Source: Lineus longissimus (lineage: Eukaryota; Nemertea; Pilidiophora; Heteronemertea; Lineidae). From it: a stretch of DNA of 64,000 bases. The notes beneath the pieces are model-generated. The model saw nothing but the letters and a program-made list of their open reading frames with translations. It was not told the origin of the DNA and did not search any database. Position 1 is the first letter of the stretch. Every line of letters begins with the position of its first letter. The stretch is taken from NCBI RefSeq assembly GCF_910592395.1, contig NC_088320.1:1054001-1118000 (forward strand), in the 5' to 3' direction. The position numbers and the translations under genes were made by a program. This document shows positions 45,910 to 59,231 of the stretch, one piece after another.

Positions 45910-48340
45910 TCATACCAGGAGCACAGCCAAATTCAACCCGTATTGAGTACGTTACGTCAGAGAGATTACCAAACCACCCTCTATTCAAATTGTGATTTTC
46001 AATCAAATTCATTGACCCATACACGAAAATGCTCACGGTATAAAGCTGATTGGTCAAATACTGAGGTCACTGTCAGATGAACAGGAGTCGGACAACAAGT
46101 GACATAACTTCGCGGAAACTTGGCTTTTGTGGTATTTTTAAACGAGTCTACGTGTTACGACACAAATGGGTTGTCCTCATGCATTCACTTTGGAGACGCA
46201 TTTTAAAATAGATGTTACGTCCTGTTAATGGGGCACGTCACCATCGCGTACATTCGGGAAAAACTCCCTAACGAGACCTTACATACTTACCTGAACCGGA
46301 ACAAAGAACTACGACACTCAGCTCTCAAGTTGAGCCACTGCTTTTGTGGTACTAAAACGGCTACAACTCGAGAACTAATGACCATGGACCAAATGTAGTT
46401 TGTTGTCTTTACCACTGTGACGAATTCGTGCCGTCTTCTTCCGCCTTGTCTTCACCCTGATTGTGACTAGATTGTGATATTTCCTAGTTACAGGTGGCTT
46501 TTGGCAGATGGCGTCCTTGTCTTTGTCAAGCGCCAACTAGCCCCATGTCAGTGCTGCGCTTTTGCGAGGGATGAATTATTATTTGTCTCTATGCGTGGTC
46601 CTGATGATTGGACCGTCCAAGGACCGCCAGATTGTTATCAATTCTGAAAGATGAAATGAGATTTCTTCGGTTCCACGAGCTATCACCCCCTTATCGTATG
46701 TCCCATAGTCCACGGTGAGGTACGCAGCCTCAATGGCATTGGCAAAGTCGAGGGGATTGTCGCCCAATTTCTATATATAGCTGGCTGACGCTGTATCAGG
46801 ATGGTATCTCGACTGCCAGTGGTAGATGGCGATGTGAATCGTGATATAAATAATAATGATGGTCCGCAAAGAGGCAGAGTCGGAATTCCGGAAACATCCG
46901 AGCTGATCTAATCTCCGGATTTAAAATGGAAGCAGACGACAACTTATTTTTGACACCATTGTTCAGTTTGCACATTTCATTTCGGAGCGCTTTGAAGTCA
47001 ACAATAAAATAACAGCGAAAGTTGCTGCAATTCATCCCACGTGCTATCATTTCAGTCAACTGATTTCGTCGTATGGAATAAATTATTTTCCTTTGTCCGG
47101 TGCTGCTTTCATTTGGGTTTCGTCGTCGGCGAAATTGGTTGAATCTGTCAAGATGGCGGGGTCGTATTTCCTTCTTCTTCACTGCAAATATTATCATACC
47201 CCAGGAAGTTTTGTATTCAAATATGGCGAAAAAGATGATAGTGTCTGAAGTTAGTCCACGAATTGTTTTCTAATTTCTCTTATAAACACCGAGGAATGTG
47301 AAATTGCAGGCTTGTCATTTCTTGGGCAGGTGGCGTTGTATAAAATCCAAACACCGGCGCCCCGCCCGACGGACTAGCGGCACAAAACGGCCACAGGTCG
47401 ATATGATTGGCTATTGTAATTGTGATGTTGGGTGTAAATGTAACAGCTACTATTGTGCGATTTTAATAGAGAATCTTGATTAGTTTAAGTGTTGGATTGA
47501 TATTCTCGATCACAAAGGCGGAGCAGAGTATCACTCCTTGATTGGTTTGGACAGAGTGTTGTTCAAAACGCGTGGCTTGAATAACTGGAGATAATTCCGA
47601 GGTGATAAAACCGGGCTCATATCTGCGAAAACACTTGCATTGTTGTGACAAAGGACATTTGAGATGCCGGATAGCTCCAGCGTCCGAAACGCTCAGACTA
47701 AGAATCGGTTGTTTAATTTCGATCGGAACCGGCGCAACCGAAATCATGAGTGCCGTTGTTTATCTGGAAGCTTGATTCACACCGCGGTATTGAAATGGAA
47801 TCACAAGGTAATTATTTCGGCGTCGCGCGAAGAGAAAAACAGAGCCACTGGCAGGCTAGACTTTATGTCGGAAGAAGTCGCAATAATCCGAGCTAATCGA
47901 ATTCGGCCTACTTACAAAACTTGCAGTCTATAAGAACAATCATACAACTCTGACTATGATTAAAAACAAGGCGTCTTGAAGTATACCAGTAGAATTTATT
48001 GTCGTAAATCCAGTTGATCAACTGGAAATGGTTTTGCAAAGCACATTAGGAAGTCAACATATGTTTTCAAAGGAATTATCAGATCGAGCTTGAGGTTTTC
48101 TTATAGCAGTATTTTATTGGTGAAATCTCCGTTGGCGTGAGTATATTGTCCAATCAGAAGTAGTGAATTCTGCATCGCCGGTACGGTCACAGGATCTGAG
48201 CAAATTACAACACTGTACTAATTTTGATTTTTGGGGGAGATTACGGTGTTCAATACTTTCGGCCAAAAGGGTGATCATCTGCTGTAGTCAGAGAGTCTGT
48301 CAAACATGAGGCACAGTCTTCTAATTCTAGGTGACTCAAT
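45910..48340. other. Intergenic region downstream of Gbx
   Basis: A minus-strand open stretch at 46579-46780 (GDNPLDFANAIEAAYLTVD) has coding-like composition but no match and no clear exon ends. The rest shows no supportable feature; Gbx 3' UTR must start at its right end. Confidence 0.35.
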
Positions 48341-48346
48341 TAGGCG

Positions 48347-51300
48347 TTATGATGCAGTTTGTTGAGAAGGGCATCCTGGATGTCTTGTCCTTTCAAACTG
48401 CTGATGTTGAGTTCTAATCGCCATGCGATTCACATGAACTGGAATTGGCACAATAATCTTTGGTTTGGTTTGGTCCGGCTGCTTTCCGTGCGCAAATCCG
48501 GCTTTTACACGCTTCCACTTCGCGCGGCGGTTTTGGAACCATATTTTTACTTGCACCTCGCTTAGATTCAGAGTCTGGGCAATATGTGAGCGTTCAGTTA
48601 AGGAAAGATACTTTTTACACTGAAACTCCTTTTCTAGTTCTAGCAACTGATCACTTGTAAAAGCCGTCCGTCGCCGCCGAGACTTGCCGGAAACAGAATG
48701 AGAGTCTAGTGTTTCGTCACTTCCGTCGTCTGACATTATACTCTCTTGGTCCGAGTGAATTCCATTTTTAGACAAAACAACGTCGCTCATGGCAACCTCC
48801 TCGTGCACGTGACTATCACTGGTGCTGTCCGCCATTTCTTTTCGTAACCGGTCATTCGGATCGAGATCTGAAGAGAGAAAATACAAGAGAGCGTCAATGA
48901 AATGTCGATGGCCACACAAAATTATTTTCTGTTTAATAGTACCCTGGATCCTTAAAAACCAGATAAGACATATATACCAAACCATATGCAATCAGAACAT
49001 CATATCTTTTGCCCAAATACGAAATTGACATGAAGCGAAAAACTAGCCAGGTGAGTGGTCAATTTGCATATCACAGGATCGGAGAAAATACTAATGACAC
49101 ATCCGATTGGACGAAAATAGATTTCTAGTGGCTATTAATAAAGAAAATTCCTCGTAACGACTGCGTATATCCGCAGCAAGATGAAAGCTACCTTCTCCTG
49201 CAGCATCAGCGTACTAGATGCATAATTAAACATTTACTTTATTGGGCCCCAAGCAAACTGGCCGGCCGAGTTTGACAATCAAGTTTGATTTGACAGTGAT
49301 CGATGAGATCGTTTTAAATAAGAATTCCTGTCTTAATGGATGAAACAATTATGAGCACCAGCCGTGCCATTGGCACCACCAGGCAGGCAATTATTGGAAG
49401 TCCACCGCCAGCTTGGGACTTCGGCAAAGCCATTGTCCAACGATCTCAAACGCCCTTTGGACAAACTTGAGGAGAATCTGAGGAGAAATCGAGTTGCACG
49501 GTCACACACCTTTCATTTGTCTCACCGAAGGATTTTCGGATAGAATAGCAAGGCTGAAAAAAGTTGAGAAATGGTGTTTTTAATCCTATGAGTTCTAACT
49601 GCATGATTCTTTTGTTGGGCGACACCCTTCTGAATGACGAGGGCAGACTCACAAAAGCTCGAGAAGAGACCAGAAATGAAATCTCTTATTCACACACCAG
49701 CCGCTGATGCTGATGATGTTCATTCATGTTTCGTTGTCAGTGCAGAACTATCTTCGGATGCGATTGCAAACATATTGCATTGTACAGTCGTTTAAGCTAT
49801 TTCTTAAAACTTTACCTTCGAAACTTTCATCCAAAACGACTGAATGAAAAGACACGTCAGTCAGAACAACACCAGAGAGAAAACGATCAACAGCAAACTG
49901 TGATTTTGAAATGCCCCTCTTCTTGATGAGTTTGATCCATTCCGGGAGACTTGTATTGGAAGTCGTCCCCTCGTCTGTCCCGGCCACACCCACCACTTAA
50001 CCCTAACGGGGGATATTAAAGTAAGAGCTTCTAATGTTTGTGTCGAACATCGAAAAGGAACTTTATGTGGTGATGGCAAATACGTGATCGGAAAAACGAT
50101 TAGGAATCTTTGGTATTGTGGGGAAGCAACTGCAAAAAGTTGGACGCGACTTTCTCAAGTGAAAGAGAAAGTTCTGAGTAATAGAACTCAGTAATGTAAT
50201 GTTGAGGACGTGATCGGATATTTGGATAAGGTTATTCCAAAAGTATCCCATGAATTTGCAGCTTTGCTTCAAAAACTGCGTTCATTAAACTGTGAGACTG
50301 TGATCTTTCGTGACATGAATTCGTTCGAACATTCCCATTTTGCAGTAATTGAAACTCAGATAGAATGTAAAGCTTAAATTTTGCTCTTTTTCGCCAGAAT
50401 AGCTTCACTGGTACTGATCTCAAGGAATTGTCATCTAAAGATCGAGGCAGCAGTCACTACCCCAAGCAACATGACATTGAGCGTGAATGAATGAATGAAG
50501 TTTACATTTATATTCCGCAAATCCAAAATATTTGCCCTAATGCGGTTCAAAAACATCGTCTGAAAAGGTGGATCGACTCCTTAACCCGGCAACGCCTGAA
50601 AATATCAACAATTTTAGCACTTTGTAGAGGTAGATTGCCTCCCATTCCGACAGCTGGAGGTTCTTCCATCACAAGGCAGCTTACACCACTTAATATGAAA
50701 GGTGGCTGACAAGGCTTCTGGAACTTTGTTGATTGATAATTAGCGAGGTTAAACGGTGGGCAACACAGGTAATTCTGACATTAAAAGGTAATAGCGTCAG
50801 TGGAAGAAAGAAATTGGTAGCTTGAACTGACCGATTGTGCGGTCTCTGAGTTGAAACTGAGTTACAATGCCTTGCAAGAATCTAACCTGCGATTCTTCGA
50901 AGAACCTGCCCTTCCCGGCCTCTTCTCTTCACAAGAGGTCTACGAAGGAAAATCTGAGATCGAAAGTAGATTCCCTTGATTCTCGCGCGATTTCGATCGC
51001 CACATGTCATAAATCAGTCATCGTGAGTTTTTCTCTCCGCTCATTCTCACTTTCTCCGATCGCCCGCACGTTCGGCTGTTTCCTTCGCTGTACAAATAAA
51101 CATGGTTATAGCTTTGGGCCAGTTGTTCGAGTATTTACAAAATGCCTGCCGCACACAGAGCGATTAATTGCAACTGAAGGAAATGCAATCGCTGCGCTTC
51201 CACAACTTGCCTTACTATTTGGCTCGGGGTGGAAAAGGAGGCTTCCATTTCTCTTACCACTGTATTCGTCGAATAAGCCCTGGCAGTGAAGATGCCGCAA

Positions 51301-53750
51301 GAAGGTGGGCAAGTGCCTTTCCCATTTCGATAAAATGGGTGAAACCCACAATTTTCTTACTCACAGGAATGCACCTCATGCACGTGTCTCATGAGCACTT
51401 TCTTTAGATTTTTCAGTTATGTTTAACATTTTGTATAAAAGTATGTAAAGAGTAGCCAACTCTAGAATGAAGCATGGTGATTTCACAATGAGAAATTCCC
51501 TACATGAGGAACATATGTGCCGGGTCAATGTAGGCCCGGAAATTTGACAATTACTCTGTCTCAGGCGTCATTACCCTCTCATGATTGACGAGGTTGTATT
51601 GTGACCGGGAGGACAATGGGCGAGTCATCTTGTGAAGTGCATCATCTGATTGTTCGGGAGGGTATCCGTGTCGTGGAATATGGAGTCCAGTGGAGACATT
51701 ACAGTTTTCCCCTAAATATCTCGGAGCACACCCATCTACATAGATAGAGTTGGGTGTGCTCAGAGAGTCCACCAGTGAATGACTGTGGTTGTTGTGATGA
51801 TCATCGTGACCATTCCGAGTTCTGTCATACAATCTGTTGTTGAACGTCGTCATCCGAAAATGGTTGCTGTTGCGTTTCGAATTTCATGCAAAAATTGACA
51901 TATCAACACACAATATAACGACTTGTAATTACATATCGTAGTCCTGGATGATTTATGAGAGAGATCATTAGCATTAAATGCAACTACTCAATCATGATCC
52001 AGTGGTCAAATTAAACATCATTGTACAGTACATACGTAAATGTTATTGTTGCATAAATTGAAAGGGAGAAAGTAGGTTCTTGATAACGAAGTGTTTGCCA
52101 AGCCATATCATCCAAATACCGGCTACTGTTGGCCTTGGTGTCCTTCGTTTGTATTCAAAACACTTAATACTACCGCCTGTCAGGCAAGAACGAGGAATGC
52201 AGTGAGCGCTGGGAAGTATGACAAATTAAGAACTTCACAAGTATTTATGATGGTCGTGTCAAGAAACCTCTAACTAAAACCAACTGGTAGCCCCGACCGG
52301 GTGTAATCAATCTTGACTCTCGATCATAGCAAGAAGCAGTATAGGTTATTGTCCTGCCTGAGGTTATTGCACATCGGTATCTTTGATGGTACCTAAACTA
52401 TTAACAAGAAAACTTAGACGAAGAAAAAAATGTACGGACACGTCTCTTTTTATGCCACCACGGGTTTGGGCGGTACACAACAGAGGTATCACTGTTACTC
52501 TATGTGTACCATATTGACAGCCGGAGTTGGCAAACGTTTGAAAACTGTGGTGAGTTCTCACATTCGGACAAATAGAAGTATAGATCACACTTCGAATGAA
52601 TAAAGAGGTAATACGAAGTGTTTTATGCTGGTCGCGTTCCTCAAACATGCATGATGAACAAATATTGAAAATTCTATTTGTATTTACCTTTGTCGAAGAA
52701 TTGAAATTGCGTTCCGTGCGAATATGAACTCGAGGATGATGGGGAGAAGTGAAGTCTGTGGTCTTGGAACTGTCTTTGTTGGAGGTGAACAGGGTCCATG
52801 GCCTGGGATGAACCTTGTGGAGCTTGTTCTCTCTCTGAGATGGTGAAGCGACTAGAATCAAAGGATCGGTTCGCCAAAGGTGAATGTCCATGATGTTCCT
52901 GCGAAGGCGACTGTTTTCCTTCCGGGGAAGACGACAGGCGGTTGTTGTCACAATCGACGCCGATACTCCCAGTCAGCGAACTGAGCGAATTTATTGAACC
53001 TCCGCTGCTAAGAGTGGGTAAAGCTGTCGTAACGGGGTTGAGAACCCTTGCACCATTTTGACCCCGTATCCCTGCCCCTGTGGCAGTAAATGCAGACTCC
53101 CTTGCATCAGTTCCTTGTGATGAAAACCCGTCATGCGCTGGTGGCAGCGACATCACTGGAATAGTCTGTGCTTCTTTGTTCACGAGGTTGACACTGGAAG
53201 AAGACGATAGAGTAGTGTGGACTGCTTGCCGCACAGGAGGCGCAGCTAAAACATGGGGCATCCTCTGAGTCTGTGACAGATCTTGCGGTAAGGTAATAGA
53301 ACTCGGCAAAGGAACAGATTGTCCACAAGGTCCAGGGGTTGACACCGGAGTCTGAATACCCACGCTCACATTCGTCACAGTCTGATTCTGTGTGACCTGC
53401 TGTATAATCCCTTGTGATAACCCCGGTAGAAATCCAGCGTAGTTAGGAAGGTATCCATAATTCAAAGCACTTTGTCCCCCTGTCGTTAAAACAGTCCCTG
53501 GAACTGGCAAAGCAGTTGAGAATATTCCTTGTTGAGGAGTCTGTGTGACTTGAAGCCCTGTTGGCAGGGACGTTAAAGGAAATGGCCCAATGTCTCCCGC
53601 GACTTGTCCGACATATCCAGGTCCAGCGACCACGGTCGGAGGGGGTACGTATACGTATCCATTGTAGAGAAGAGGGTGTACTATTCCCGGTGAAGCTTGG
53701 ATTAAAGATTCCACTGGGTAGGCACCAAGGTTTGGCTGCATTTTCAACAT
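48347..53750 (-). CDS. Gbx: Gbx homeodomain transcription factor
   Basis: Complete 527-aa gastrulation-brain-homeobox protein, a nuclear DNA-binding regulator that in bilaterians patterns the anterior neural axis opposite Otx. Exon 1 is 52688-53750 (start ATG 53750; an in-frame TAG lies upstream) and exon 2 is 48347-48867; GTAAAT donor, CAG acceptor, phase 1, 1584 nt in all. The N-terminus has YPVESLI, matching the FSIDSLI motif of the family, and [14 protein letters not shown] and LTSLPTG blocks. The homeodomain (417-476) starts [20 protein letters not shown] and has [15 protein letters not shown] and [18 protein letters not shown] (Gln50). The C-tail [20 protein letters not shown] is a Gbx signature. 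The Ser/Pro/Gln-rich exon 1 region (354 aa) is longer than in vertebrate Gbx. Confidence 0.95.
48868..52687 (-). other. Gbx: Gbx intron
   Basis: A 3.8-kb intron separates the N-terminal exon from the homeobox exon, as in other Gbx genes. Beyond the ORF at 51.5-51.85 kb no repeat or element was recognised; regulatory sequences are possible but not visible by eye. Confidence 0.7.
51551..51853 (-). other. 100-codon ORF inside the Gbx intron
   Basis: Starts [20 protein letters not shown] and ends at TAA; contains [11 protein letters not shown] and [10 protein letters not shown]. It is on the Gbx strand with a normal residue mix but matches nothing I know. It could be chance, an unlinked small gene or an alternative exon. 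Confidence 0.2.
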
Positions 53751-56700
53751 CAGGTTATTTGCAGTTGCTGCGGCACCTGAACATTTGCTCTGACTGAGCT
53801 AGCGTGGCTGTTGTGTATGACTGTTCCAGTGGATATGCTTACGTGCTAATGTCCCAATGGCGACCATATGATGGTGCCTTAAGCACGGGGGAGTTCCCGC
53901 GGCAGTAATCCATCATTCCTGAACACAATGTTCTGAAACTGTCATCAAGCAGTTGACATGCACGCCTCGCCGTCACGTGGTAGGAATTATATCGATTTGA
54001 TTGGCTGGATGCGAGGGCAACAACGTAATTTACTGCCATTCAATGTTGTTGTGGCCTCGTTCCTCGAAGGATTGCTTGCTGAAAGCGGGATTCTCATTAC
54101 ACGTACCACTGCATAACAATGCGTTCAATATTTCACCAGAATATCACAAACGAAACAGAGAAAGGATAAAATCATATTATAATAACGGCACTGTCATTGC
54201 AAATTGAATCCTTTTGAACAAATTTTGCTAAGTACCTACTGAGAGGGCCGGAGTGATGGTCCTCCTGCGCCTGCTAATAGAAAGGAGGGGGTCTTGTTGG
54301 TTTTCTGTCATGAAGTTGTTCCGCGTATTACGCATTAGTCCCCTCACCACCTGGCTCAGTGTGGCGGGCCAACTCAAATGTGTAGAGCCAGGATGACCAA
54401 CGTCTTCTCGAAGAAGACCCGGGGAAGATACCAAGAAAGAACTAGTGCGCAGAGGCTTTGTGGGTCAAAGGATACGCACGGGAATTTACCCAAGACTGCA
54501 TCAATGAAAAGTTGAACATGTATACACTCTCATCTCTTGCTAGGACTGGTACGAGGTTGTGTCATATCTGATAATCGTTCCGACTGATAGCTTCACTGTG
54601 ATTGGTTGATTCCTGAGTGTTTCTCGCCCCTCGCCCCGCCGACTCAATAAACTGTTATTAATTATGATTGATGATTATATTTTAGATCACCTAAATGGAG
54701 TTGGAAATGGAGCGGCGATTTGCTGTTCTGTGTGCCATACCGCCACCCCCGTGAAAACGATAAAGTAAAGACATAGGCCTATTGGGTGATATGACTAAAG
54801 ACTAGCAAATGCTTTTATCTAAAACTCCATGTACATTTACACCAGGCCTTTCTGTACAAAACTGAAGTAAATCCATTTGCTAGTCTTTATTCATATCAGC
54901 CATTGACTCCCTTAAAAGTTTGGTGGGGGCTGATGTTATCAGGATAAGCCCTGATAAGACAGTAAACAAAGGGAATTTAGGCCTATGGTTACGAAGGGGC
55001 TTCGCTTAAAGACAAATGACTAATGACTCATTGTTTGGGAAATGCTGGAAGAAAAGAAGGTGAAACGAGGTGGGGAGAGCGTTGTTTTGGACAGTATTCA
55101 GGTGCGCGTCAGTTTAAACGCCGATGAGGTGTAGTACCTTCTGGTGAAATAATGTATGCTGCACCAGTAAAATAGACATCATTAATTTTTACCACTAGAA
55201 CAAGAATTACTCCTAATTAACACTTCACCGACATCATTCGCTCCAAAACCAAGTCAAGGGGGTGCGATCTGTCATGATGGGACTGCACTCTACTGACCAG
55301 CGTTTTATGTCTCCACTTTTCTAGCGGATCGGAGAAATGGGGCTGAAATGCCATTCCTTGCAGGAAATAGGGTGTGATCATATCGCGTTTTTTTTGTTTC
55401 GAGCATTTATCCAAGAAGGGACTATGATATAATGGTCTACAACAACCAGTACCCCGAACGATCATAAATTATATTAGAGAAGAACACTTGATGATGATCG
55501 TTTTGCGAAATGCTATTGCGGCTGTTCTTCATTTTTGGCCGATTTTGAGATGGTCCCAAAAGTGCCCGCAAAGCATCTGGAATTCACGAACCTCAACGTG
55601 TATATCACTTTCAGTAATGACTGCTACCCCGCTGCGCACAGTTACCGATACTCCAGTGTAGCGGTTGATTTTGAACCGCATCTGCCGGCGGGCAAATTGG
55701 CCTGCACCTCTTGGGAAGTCACTTACACGGGCGGCCCGGAACGCATTAAGTTCTCACAACAACATTCGATGTGTGTCAGAATTATTTCATCCCTAGTTTG
55801 ACGAAAATATCCTGCACATCTGCGGCTTGTTTTGGCCGCAAAAAGCGCAGTATTTCAGGCAAGACTAAGTGGAACTACTTTAATTAGTTTTGCGATTCGG
55901 TGACAGATCATTTCAGTTGTACTAATCATTTGCTAATGATTAACAGTTGCGATGGTGTGCAACTAAACGCTGTGAAACCTGCGCCAGCGATGTCTCACTG
56001 GAATGTCTTGGTATCAAAACGTCGTCATCATTCGTTGATTTCAACTGACTGTGAATAGGGGTCACGATAGGATCCAAACGACCCGGTGTTTTCTTTTTGG
56101 ACGTTGTAGTCATGGCGGAGTGATAAAACAAAATGGCGGCGAGTCGGAAATGGTCTTTCCATCAATCTGGGCCTGATAGTTATCATTTGATGTGAAGTAC
56201 TATTTTCATATACGATGATGATATTGCGGGTTTAAAAGTATGGGTGTGTGGAGTTCATGGAACAGCAAATTAGTCTACTTCGGTAGTCTTTGAAGTCCAT
56301 GATAAACACGGTATAGTTGTCAGAGACACGTCCACGCCACACTATGCAAAACTTGTCCAATTTTACCCCAAAGAATAGAAAAGTTGTCCTTTGAATGGGG
56401 ACTCAACCGCTTGGGACGGGCTGACTTGCCAAGCGGAATCCGATTTCAAACGTGAATCAGTCCAACAATTGTTCCGACGTTTCTCCGTCATCGTTCACAA
56501 GAGCTAGCCGTCGATTGTTAGGCGATGATTTATGGGTCTAGGTGACGAGGTGAAGCCCCGATTCTATAGGCGTTCATAAACAATTTGGTAATTTTTAATT
56601 CTGAGCACTTTGAGATGTGCCAGAGGTTTTTGGGAAACAGCTGGTGGCACCATTTGCATTGAAAATTAAGGGGGACGCGCTTTCTGAAAAAATCCATAAA

Positions 56701-59231
56701 TTATGACCAGCCAACTTTGTTTATGGCATCGGTCGCCATTCATTTGCATGAGCAGCAAGATACGGGCTATTTCCCTCGCCTGTGTGTGGGCGATATCATA
56801 TGAGGTGGACCTTTCTCTTCAACCCCATGTGCATGACTGCAGAGATGACCAGTTCCTCATGTATGCCTAGCCAGTGACCGAGCCCGGGTGACCGAGCCAC
56901 GAGAGCTACATCATCGTTGATTGGAATTATCAATTTGGGCACTCAGCATTGAGCTGCTCCTACCGTAAAACATGCAACATGACGGACGATTCTCGTACTT
57001 TTTCTTTCTGAACAACTAGCATCACGCCAATCTGCCAACAAAGGAAATCATTCTGAACCAAACATGGCGTCCGGATCTCACCAAACTGAGTGGCACCACT
57101 TTGCACCCTTGTTGAAGCTGGAATAAAATCGTGCGTTGTACCCGAATGATATGATGCTGAATCATTTTGAGATAGAGCGTCACCCATCCCTGCGCCGCTT
57201 GGGGGCTAACTTCATTCAAGACAGGCGGTCACTTCAAGAGCCAAACCTTTTCTTTGCGCGGAAAAATGTTTTGATTTCGGACAAAAGCGTCCGGAATAAT
57301 CTCAAGTCGGGAGATTAATCCTATTAAAATGATACTGCAATTGACAGGTCGATAGAAAAACTGGAATCATTGAGGCGGACGGCGGAAACACGCCGGTGAT
57401 CGTCTGCCATTGTTGTTATTGTCGTTGCAACCTAGAATTAACATTATCAAAATACCTCTCCCTCGACCGATTGAATGCTCACGTCCCTGCAGGGCTTTGA
57501 TCAACCGCCAGTTTCTGTTGAACAAATTTCAAAGTCACCGTAAAGTGTTTGGAGATGGGGCCCGTGAAAGCTCGACTTTTGTGGCATCATTGTTGTGCGG
57601 CGTTTGTGAAACGCGGCCAATTATTCAACACAAATAAGACGGGTTGAGTTGAATGGTTCAATAGAAAGTGAACCAATGTATGCTTAGCTGAGAACACCCG
57701 GCTAATTTTGGTGATTTTGTAAATTACATTATAATAATGTGGACATTGTGAGATCACATCTAAGAGAACGTGTCTCCCCCTGCTGGCTCAGTCACAAGAC
57801 GGTGTGAGGGAGGACGGTTTGGGAAGAGGAAGAAGAAGGGGAATAGAAAACTACCCTACTGTAAACCTATGGTACGCCTGTACCGGGATTCGTGCCAAAT
57901 TTTCCCACCCAACGCAACTGCGTGATAACTTCCAACTAAAGTAGGCAGGAACATTTTTTGATAATTGAAATCAGCACCACAAAACCCCGTCAATTTCATC
58001 AACGACAGTTTTGACATGACAATCTAAACGGTGTAGCCTAACTCATAGGCACCGCCGAGCAACCACACAATTCCAATACCAGTTATAGGTAATTAACTGT
58101 ACATAGTATGTGTTCATGCCATCATTTATACATAATGAGATTTAATGAAGGAAAATGGGCCACTTGGAGAAATTAGCTAATCGGACTGACTCTTTTATGT
58201 TGCCGCTCTGTGAAAATGGTATTTTAACCATCCTACATAATCGGTTAGGAGTTCAGACCCGTACATTTACCAGGCTGTTGCACCGAGAGAAAAACCCCGT
58301 CGACATCGTTTTGGACGGCGCGCATCCTGAGGATTGTAAAATCAGGGGTTTTTCTTCAGCTTCACTCTGCACTGGTAGTATTCAAGGAGTATTCCTTTTA
58401 CTCCAATGCCCTGACACGCCTGATATAGGATACACGAAACGAGACAGCCTTATGACATCTTGACCCTCAAGGTATTGACTTTGCCCAGCTTCCAGACAAC
58501 GCGCGCCAATGGGCGGAGACTACGGAGGCAATACCGCTGGAAGTTCAGTATATATGCCTTATGACGGCGGTGATAACTGTATAGAGTAGATCATCACCCC
58601 TAATTACATGCCACTCCAAAATATAGCGGTTAATAACTCTTGACCCCGTAAATGAGCAGCATTTGGTCAAAAACAAAATTGCACTGCCATTCTCCAGAGG
58701 AAAGCCTTTGTGGTAGCCGACTATCGGGGAGAAATTCGGCTAATTGGGCTTGATTGGGTTTTGAACGAAATCAAACATCTCTTTACGCCAATTGGTGGCC
58801 ATATTGTTTTGGGTATACTTGAAAGTCGGCTGGTAAATTGGCTGGGACGTGTTACTGCAGCTTGATCGTAATTACTGGTGTAAATTGCTTTGCACTTGCA
58901 GCTGGGGAAAGATACCGGGAAAATATATGCATATTATGATTGTGTAACACAATGAGTTTATAGACCAACCCCTACGCAAACCAGACGCATTGCATTTTCC
59001 ACCAAGTGAGGCAACAAACAACAAAATGGAAGGAACTAATTTTGGTATGAAACATTTATTTTGTATGAAAGTGACAATAAGCCAATGTTTTATTACAACA
59101 CACAGCGCGCATTTATAATGTTGGATGATATAACTGGTACCTGAAGTTATAATTTCATTTATCACAGTTTCTTGGATATGTTATAATCAGCTGTTAAATC
59201 TCTGAAAGTCTGTATTTCTCTGCACGGGGCG
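53751..59231. other. Gbx upstream region to TRPA gene
   Basis: About 5.5 kb with no supportable gene. It is the 5' flank of Gbx and the 3' flank of the TRPA gene. Several open frames of 60-100 codons exist (55535-55801, 58155-58463) but look random. The only clear structure is the 54.79-54.90 kb inverted repeat. Confidence 0.5.
54788..54897. repeat. Inverted repeat, 24-bp arms
   Basis: gatatgactaaagactagc (54788 on) is repeated inverted at 54874-54897 with one mismatch over 24 bp and a 62-bp spacer. It looks like a small foldback element. Confidence 0.65.

Noticed and set aside
51106-51351. Minus-strand frame beside the Gbx intron ORF
   Set aside because: Antisense of another non-convincing frame, no domain.
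50867-51407. 140-codon plus-strand frame in the Gbx intron
   Set aside because: No recognisable domain, biased random composition and no splice context.
55535-55801. 88-codon plus-strand frame
   Set aside because: No similarity recognised and no conserved context; length is within chance for 64 kb.
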